This document shows positions 58,101 to 64,000 of a stretch of DNA of 64,000 nucleotides, piece after piece; positions within the stretch are counted from its first letter, which is position 1, and every line of letters begins with the position of its first letter. Origin of the DNA: Phytoseiulus persimilis (taxonomy: Eukaryota; Arthropoda; Arachnida; Mesostigmata; Phytoseiidae); contig CM075103.1 of assembly GCA_037576195.1 (NCBI GenBank), positions 27,364,723 to 27,428,722 of the forward strand, read 5' to 3'. Made by a program: the position numbers and the translations under genes. Below the pieces are notes generated by a model. It had not been told where the DNA came from and ran no database searches. It was given only the letters and a program-made list of their open reading frames with translations.

Positions 58101-59096
58101 ATCACCCCTCCAGAGTTGGAAAGTAATGCTCAGATTGACCCAGGAATCACCCCTCCAGAGTTGGAAGTAATGCTCAGATTGTCCCGGAATCACCCCTCCA
58201 GAGTTGGAAGTAATGCTCAGATTGGCCCGGAATCACCCCTCCAGAGTTGAAAAGTGATGCTCAGATTGGTCTCGGAATCGAATCACCCCTCCAGAGTTGC
58301 GAAGTAATGCTCAGATTGGTCTCGGAATCACCCCTCCAGAGTTGGGAAGTAATGCTCAGATTGAGCCCGGAATCACCCCTCCAGAGTTGAGAAGTAATGC
58401 TCAGATTGGTCTCGGAATCACCCCTCCAGAGTTGGAAAGTAATGCTCAGATTGACCCAGGAATCACCCCTCCAGAGTTGCGAAGTAATGCTCAGATTGAC
58501 CCAGGAATCACCCCTCCAGAGTTGAGAAGTAATGCTCAGATTGGTCTCGGAATCACCCCTCCAGAGTTGGGAAGTAATGCTCAGATTGACCCAGGAATCA
58601 CCCCTCCAGAGTTGGGAAGTAATGCTCAGATTGACCCAGGAATCACCCCTCCAGAGTTGCGAAGTAATGCTCAGATTGACCCAGGAATCACCCCTCCAGA
58701 GTTGAGAAGTAATGCTCAGATTGAGCCCGGAATCACCCCTCCAGAGTTGAAAAGTGATGCTCAGATTGGTCTCGGAATCACCCCTCCAGAGTTGCGAAGT
58801 AATGCTCAGATTGACCCAGGAATCACCCCTCCAGAGTTGAGAAGTAATGCTCAGATTGGTCTCGGAATCACCCCTCCAGAGTTGCGAAGTAATGCTCAGA
58901 TTGACCCAGGAATCACCCCTCCAGAGTTGGGAAGTAATGCTCAGATTAACCCCGGAATCACCCCTCCAGTGTTGGGAAGTAATGCTCAGATTGACCCCGG
59001 AATCACTCCTCCAGAGTTGGAAAGTAATGGCCGGATTGGTCTCGGAATCACCCCTCCGGAGTTGGGAAGTAATGGTCAGATTGGTCCCGGAATCAC
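43124..59096 (+). repeat. 45-base satellite array, about 355 direct copies
   Basis: The unit begins GGAATCACCCCTCCAGAGTT, continues GGAAAGTAATGCTCAGATTG and ends GTCTC. Variation is concentrated at two places: the base pair after GAGTTG (GAA, GGA, CGA, AGA, AAA) and the end (GGTCTC, GGTCCC, GACCCC, GACCCA, GAGCCC). At 43160-44570 and 58280-59090 units are exactly 45 bases with many variants. From about 44570 to 58240 nearly every variant except the commonest is missing, but one in every few units has a 1-3 base insertion or deletion, mostly in CC/CCC/GG/GGG/AAA runs. The first unit at 43110-43150 and the last ones near 58960-59090 are the most diverged. Confidence 0.97.
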
Positions 59097-59100
59097 TTCT

Positions 59101-59180
59101 CAACTCTGGAGGGGTGATTCCGAGACCAATCTGAGCATTACTTTCCAACTCTGGAGGGGTGATTCCGAGACCAATCTGAC
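59101..59180 (-). repeat. two 45-base units in reverse orientation
   Basis: After the forward array ends near 59096, CAACTCTGGAGGGGTGATTC starts two units on the opposite strand, running to CTGACCAT at about 59182. They sit between the array and the right inverted repeat and form a perfect hairpin with the forward units next to them. Confidence 0.93.
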
Positions 59181-59197
59181 CATATTTTTCGAAATCA

Positions 59198-59277
59198 GAA
59201 TGCTGACCCAGTGAAGGGAAAGAAAAGTGCCACGATGGCAGGGAGCACCGTCAAACCGCGCGCAGCGCGGCCGACTC
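59198..59277 (-). repeat. right terminal inverted repeat
   Basis: It is the reverse complement of the left repeat: it begins GAATGCTGACCCAGTGAAGG and ends GCAGCGCGGCCGACTC. Just outside it, GGCCGACTCCAGTCGGCC forms an 8-base-arm hairpin and a second palindrome (GCCAAAGGC core) follows; neither is present on the left side. Confidence 0.85.
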
Positions 59278-59437
59278 CAGTCGGCCAAAGGCCGGCTGGT
59301 TATATATAGTGAGGATCAGAGTTGTGGAATCCTCAGCGCTCTCACCCCTCGTCTCGATGAAGTCTGTGAATGATTACTTGGGCTTCACATTCGAACCAGA
59401 GATAGATACATATTCCAGGACCTGACTCGTTGGGGGC

Positions 59438-61740
59438 TTTTTTTTTTTTGTCTAGAGGTTTCAGTGATTGCATGATGCACATGCGCTGCTTGTGACATGC
59501 AGCAAGCGTGGGACTTGACAAACCCACTAAACTCTGTATTCCCCCCGTCCCCCCTGGGTCGGGAACCTGCTAGGTAATTACTTCGAAGTCCGAGGGGGGT
59601 GCCCTCGTCTCTCACGCGACTCTTATCAAGTTTTCAACCTTGACGCCACAGCCGTGATCCAGAGGAGTCAACCCTGCCTACAGGTCGTCACCGAGGGAGG
59701 ACGCACCAGGACCGGAGAAGACAAGGGGTGCGTTGCCACTCCCCCCACCCTCCCCCCTACGCGCGCCCCGTCCCGGCTTGCCTGAAGGGCCCTTGATACC
59801 GAAGCTAGATTGGCCCGTCTGGAATCCTCGAGCCGTTCCTTGAGCCGCATTATCCTATTGAGATACCCTATACACTCCATCCAGACAGTTAGAGAACCTA
59901 TCATTTGATCATAGGATAGTTCTCCCCCGGGTCGGTCGAGCCATCTAACGATGTCCGGAATCAAGTGCTTGGTCCGGCGTCCCTGAAGCTCCTCCAAAGG
60001 TCTAATCTGCTCCAACTCCTCCTGCCACTGACGGATCGTCGCCTCTCTGGCGTGTGTGAGGTCGTAGTCTCCATCCATGAAAATTGCTCGTCGTTGGCCC
60101 GCCAGGAGATCCCATGGCGTCATGCGAGCCAGGACCGACAGTGCCTCAGTCGAGACCGTCCGGTACGCTCTCGATACCCTTATAGCGAGCGCCCTTTGGG
60201 CCGACCGCATAGCGTGCCTGTTGATTTTCGTGCGCAGAGCGAGATCTCCCCAAACCGGAGCGCCGTACATAGCCATACTTTTGGCCACGGATGCCAACAT
60301 TCTTCTGCTCTCTTCCGAGCAGCCTCCACTCCTGGGCAGAATTCGTGACAGATTCAGGGAGACCCTCCCGACTTTCTTACGCATCTCTTGGATGTGTCGC
60401 CTTCCCGACATAGCGGTGTCGAGGTAGATCCGGAGATACTTCGCCTCCCTCTTGATCTGTACAGGATGTCCGTCCACCACCAGCTCGATACCTTGCGTCC
60501 GCTTCCGGCCTGTTAGGTACAATGTCCCCGTCTTCGCAGGTGCGAGCTTCAGATGGTGGGACCTCGTCCACTCTAACACCCGTGCTAAAGCTTCATCGGC
60601 ACGTTCCCTTAGGGTCGCCTCTGTAGGGGCCGTCACCAGGAGTGCGAGATCGTCCGCATAGGCGAGCGTCTCGACTCCCTCAGGCAGGCTCAGTTCCAAA
60701 ACCCCGTCATAGGCCAGATTCCAGAGAAACGGTCCCAGAATCGACCCCTGTGGGACGCCGGCCGTCACCTGGTAGCGTCTTCCCCCTGCCTCCAGCCATC
60801 ATATCCGATAGATAGCTCGATGGGAGCCTGCGAAGATATTGAGGAATCCCCTTCCTTTCTAGGCTATCCATGATTACCCTCCAATTAGCCGAGTTGAAGG
60901 CGCTCTCCACATCGAGGAGGACCAGAAGGACGAATGGCCTATGTCGGCCAGGCTTCATCGCCTCCTCAACCGCCCGAGCCAGAACCGCCTCCAGAGCTCC
61001 AAGAGTTGACCTACCTTTCCTAAACCCAAATTTCCTATCAGAGAGTGCGCCTCCAGAGCCTATCTCGTGCTCAAGCCTGAGAAGAATGATATACTCGAAA
61101 ATCTGGCCAATGGCGTTAAGAAGGCAAATTGGACAAAATTTACCCGCGTGCCCCGGCTTCGGTATGAGCGTTAAATGCTCTATCTTCCATTCTTCAGGAA
61201 AACTACCCTCCTGGAGCAACCTAGAAAAGAGCTTCCTGAGCTCACCCGGCTCTCTCCGTGCCAGCATCTTGGCCACCGCCGGTGGGACTCCATCCGGGCC
61301 TGGGGCATTGCCGCTAGCGAGTCGCTTGCGGGCCTCCTCGAGCTCCTCAGTCGAGACGTCGTCAACTTCTCCCTCGTCAACCTGGAAGAAACCAAGGGAC
61401 CCCTCGGCCTGGGTCGGAAACAGGCTTCGAACCGTCGAATCGAGAACGTCTGGCGGGATCTCTGGGGGCCTCTTTCGAAGCTTCCCCATGACCACCCGGT
61501 ATGGCATACCCCAGACGTCCGGCTCGACCGCCTCCAAGAGCTCCGCCCATTTGTCCCTCTTAGTCCTCCTCATCAGCGACCTAAACTTATCAAGCGCCAA
61601 CCGGTACAGAACTGCCTCGGGGGGCTCTCGCTGCCCACGCTCGTCGAACCGCATGTCCCCCACCCGTCGACGCGCCCTCCTACGCCAACTGTAGGCCCTC
61701 GTTCACGCCCGGCGTAACCGCGTACGAACGGCCCGCTGTT
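59438..61740 (-). mobile_element. 5'-truncated R1-type non-LTR retrotransposon
   Basis: The minus-strand element ends in a poly(A) run (12 T on the plus strand at 59438-59449). Its body carries the linker and reverse transcriptase of the R1 clade. The endonuclease domain and first open frame are missing, so it is truncated near 61.7 kb; the exact left junction is not visible. There is no target duplication I can define. It lies 160 bases from the right inverted repeat of the satellite element. Confidence 0.75.
59668..61663 (-). pseudogene. R1-type reverse transcriptase, frameshifted
   Basis: The first part (61663-60707) has the linker (DKWAELLEAVEPDVWG, an R1 hallmark), GNAPGPDGVPP, LTLIPKPG, RKFGFRKGRST and LLDVESAFNSANW with the first catalytic Asp. 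The second part (60768-59668) has TAGVPQGSILGPFLWN, LAYADDLALLV with the catalytic YxDD box (ADD), and the thumb region. They are in different frames; the shift lies near 60797-60810, after PSSYLSD. PICLLN replaces the usual RPISLLN. The product would be non-functional as it stands. C-terminal zinc-knuckle Cys residues are not seen. Confidence 0.8.
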
Positions 61741-63106
61741 CTGCGATTTTCGGGGTTCATCAATACTTCGGCGCGTGATTCTTCCTGTATTGCCCGACCT
61801 TAGGACCCGCTCTGTTGCATGACCTCTTGAAAATCCCCTGAGTTTGGTGTCTTCTACTCACATCAGGGAAACTATCGGAGATCATCGTTAAATACTTGGC
61901 TCCCCGAACGTCCCCGATGATTTCCGGCGCACCCGATCACCGAGAAGATTTGTGAATTTATTCTGAATCTGTGGTGACGAATAGGATACGACACACGACT
62001 TGCTCCCCGGATTCAGTTTCATCAAATGCTTGCTGAGAACAGGGTCGTCTTTCATCTGATGGAGTTTTCCATATTTTGGAAATTTTTAGCGTAATTTTCG
62101 CCTCTCCCTTGCAGGCTAACTTTAGGTTCGAGCTTCCACGACTTGAAGAATCCTCTGCAAACTTGTGAGCAAAACAAAATGGAACCACATGTTGAGAGAT
62201 CGTGAATCGTGGAGAAACCGATACGATCATGTCCCTAGACAAATCACGGTGAGTTCTCTGGAAATCCTGCCGGAAAATTGAATGATGTCGCGCGAAAGAG
62301 TTGATTGTGGAAGTTTCCACGCTCCAGAGAGAGCCAAATGGGGGCAGCCGGTCTTGGGCAGGATCGACCCGGCTACTGTACGGCCGGATAGTTTGGATCA
62401 ACTAAATAGTTGACCACCGTTTGAAGTTTTCTCAATTCGGCATTCCTTGGAAGATACGGGAGGGGGACGCCTCGAGGACGAGATTTCCAGGCTGATACGA
62501 TCGTTTGTTCTTTCGAGATCAGAACTGATTCTCATTCTGTTCAACGGCGAGTCAGAGCGTCCTTGTTTGCACCAAATCATACCCGCTGGAACTCGATCCG
62601 TCGACTTTCGACGTTTCCCGGCTAGCTGCATAAAATGATTCAATACAAAGGAGGATCATCTCCGAGCCGCTTTAGGTAACCCAATCCTCCACCGATCGAG
62701 GTGAATGGGGAATGCGGAGACGCGCCATCCTCCCAGCTATAGCTCGCAAGGAAAGAAGTCATCACGGGGGAATCAGCGAAAGAATAATGAGTCAAAAATT
62801 CTCGACCTAGCATGACCACCATGAGTATGAATGTTATCTCTATTCAACACAGGATATTTATTTTCAGGAGCCTCGGATCCGGGAGTCTAAGCTCATGAAA
62901 ACCGGGCTACGAGTGTGCGTTGAGCTCGAGCTTCTCGCCACGATGTAATCATTTGAATCAGAACGTAAGCCTGCAGTCTTTGAGTGCAAGAGTGTGGATA
63001 TAATGACTACACAATAGAGACGTTGAGTCCGATGGCCGATGTTCAATGAGTTCTCTGTTTCTCCACGTTGGTGCTTGTTCCACCGCGAATCTGAATTTAC
63101 GCGGTC
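61741..63106. other. stretch without a confident gene
   Basis: A minus frame at 61958-62401 has coding-like composition near its end (CSQQAFDETESGEQVVC) but no recognised domain. No repeats of note. Confidence 0.35.
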
Positions 63107-63670
63107 TTAGTCGTCCTCTTCCTGTCCCCCGGTTGGAATCTTGAAAGTCTGCGCGAATTCGTTGAACAATTCCTTGAATACCGGCTCCATTTCATATTGC
63201 AGCAAGCCCTTCAGGTCCCCCGTGAACTGCTTTACAATCCCTGAGAGTTTTTTCTTGTAGACGGGCATAACGTTCTTAGTAACCTTCATGCCCGTCAACT
63301 TCTGTACCTGTGAGGGATTCGAAGTGCGAAAAACTGTTTCTCGTTCTCTATCGATTTGTTTCTCTCCCAGGCACGAGGATTTCTAACATAATGAATGAAG
63401 AATTTCACATTCTATGTCAGAGCCGATCCACCGGCTGGATATTCGATCGATTCAGAGATATGTATCCCAGTAGGGTGAGTGCAACGGATGGCCTTGTTTC
63501 ACTCTAATTTCACATTGGATAAGCCTTCCAAAGAGAGTAAGATCCCGAGGCCGTCGGAATCCGGCGCCGATTATGCTCATGTTTGCGCCTACCCAGGGTC
63601 TCCCGTTTTCCGGATTTTTCTCGAATTCGAGGATTGCATCAGTCTCAGCACTGAGGGTCTTCACGCGAAG
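63107..63670 (-). CDS. last exons of an unidentified, possibly lipid-binding secreted protein
   Basis: The terminal exon is 63307-63107: acceptor CCTCACAG, starting VQKLTGMKVTKNV and ending in an acidic tail (GGQEEDD). It forms a long amphipathic helix (QYEMEPVFKELFNEFAQTF), as at the C-terminus of arthropod juvenile-hormone-binding or group-7-allergen-like proteins. An upstream exon probably starts at 63670 (acceptor TTCACAG; LRVKTLSAETDAILEFEKN) and ends at 63593 (donor GTAGGC) or 63503 (GTGAAA); both keep phase 0. Earlier exons were not found and may lie beyond the window. The family link rests on general shape only. Confidence 0.4.
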
Positions 63671-64000
63671 CTGTGAACCTCGGGTTTTGGAGAATATCTC
63701 TGGTACGATCTAACTTCTTTCATATCTCCTCATAATCAGCTTATCCGATGCGAAATCAAGAGAAGGAGCAAGGTTGACAGGGGACCTGAGGCAATCCATG
63801 AACCACCTCTCGCTCGAGATCGAATGGATTTCCTGTGAACTATAGATTGTCGGGTTCTTCCAAATGGCCCGATTCTCTGGATTTCAACCGAACCGATCAA
63901 GCATACACGGTCGAAAGAAACGTGGTTGAGGTGTTCTTCACAGCCAAGCAAACCTTTCGTCGTCCCCAGTGTGCGAGATCCGGCGATTCCACCGCAGCAG
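63671..64000. other. right edge of the window, no gene seen
   Basis: Expected to be intron or upstream sequence of the preceding minus-strand gene. No exon can be supported. Confidence 0.3.

Larger units (their letters stand above)
43014..59277. mobile_element. satellite-bearing foldback element with 80-base terminal inverted repeats
   Basis: The whole 16.3 kb block is bounded by inverted repeats of 80 bases (43014-43093 and 59198-59277, about 71 of 80 positions matching). Between them lie about 355 direct copies of a 45-base unit and, at the right end, about two copies in reverse orientation. In both arms the order from outside inward is the same: inverted repeat, then 45-base units reading inward. 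That is what a symmetrical foldback or miniature transposon would give if one arm's internal unit had later expanded. I found no transposase frame and no target duplication. Superfamily unknown. Confidence 0.6.

Noticed and set aside
43124-59096. CRISPR-like array
   Set aside because: The units are contiguous with no unique spacers, and the setting is eukaryotic.
58261-59214. 295- and 305-codon repeat frames at the right end of the array
   Set aside because: Same cause as the left-end frames: stop-free 45-base periodicity, not a gene.

Overview
The window reads as animal nuclear DNA, most likely from a small arthropod genome. Genes are split by short GT-AG introns (about 40-230 bases in most genes), there are no operons or ribosome binding sites, and the recognisable families are animal ones: arthropod-type gustatory receptors (GRs), a retinol-dehydrogenase-like short-chain dehydrogenase, a DNase II and an R1-type retrotransposon. 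A predatory or parasitic mite is my best guess from the receptors and the tiny introns; this is inference and no marker gene settles it. I rebuilt gene models by eye from reading frame, splice sites and intron phase. Models whose exon lengths add up to an intact frame are marked more confident.

Layout. 1-8.5 kb: two tandem single-exon GR genes on the minus strand (3042-4187 and 7360-8457), separated by a 733-base hAT-type miniature element with a perfect 8-base target duplication. 8.5-17 kb: gene-poor, holding decayed pieces of reverse transcriptase and transposase and two degenerate tandem repeats. 17-22.4 kb: three unrecognised multi-exon genes on the minus strand. 22.6-28.5 kb: a six-exon retinol-dehydrogenase-like gene with one apparent frameshift; its 3.1 kb first intron hosts a second 8-base-duplication foldback element. 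29.9-36.1 kb: a small unrecognised gene, a five-exon GR and a seven-exon DNase II with both catalytic HxK motifs. 38.3-39.1 kb: a head-to-head pair of small secreted-protein genes around a shared TATA-like site. 41.1-42.1 kb: a Pro/Ser-rich three-exon gene.

43.0-59.3 kb is the striking part: about 355 tandem copies of a 45-base unit (16 kb) enclosed by 80-base terminal inverted repeats. At the right end about two units lie in the opposite orientation, next to the right inverted repeat. The simplest reading is a foldback or transposon-like element in which one arm's internal unit has expanded into a satellite. The outer 1.4 kb and 0.9 kb of the array carry many unit variants and no indels, while the inner 13.6 kb is nearly free of substitution variants but full of 1-3 base indels. 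That pattern suggests either a homogenised core or uncorrected long-read sequence.

59.4-61.7 kb holds a 5'-truncated, frameshifted R1-type element with a poly(A) tail, and the window ends with the last exons of an unidentified minus-strand gene. The identified genes cover chemosensation, lipid or retinoid redox chemistry and lysosomal DNA breakdown. They show no sign of acting as one system.
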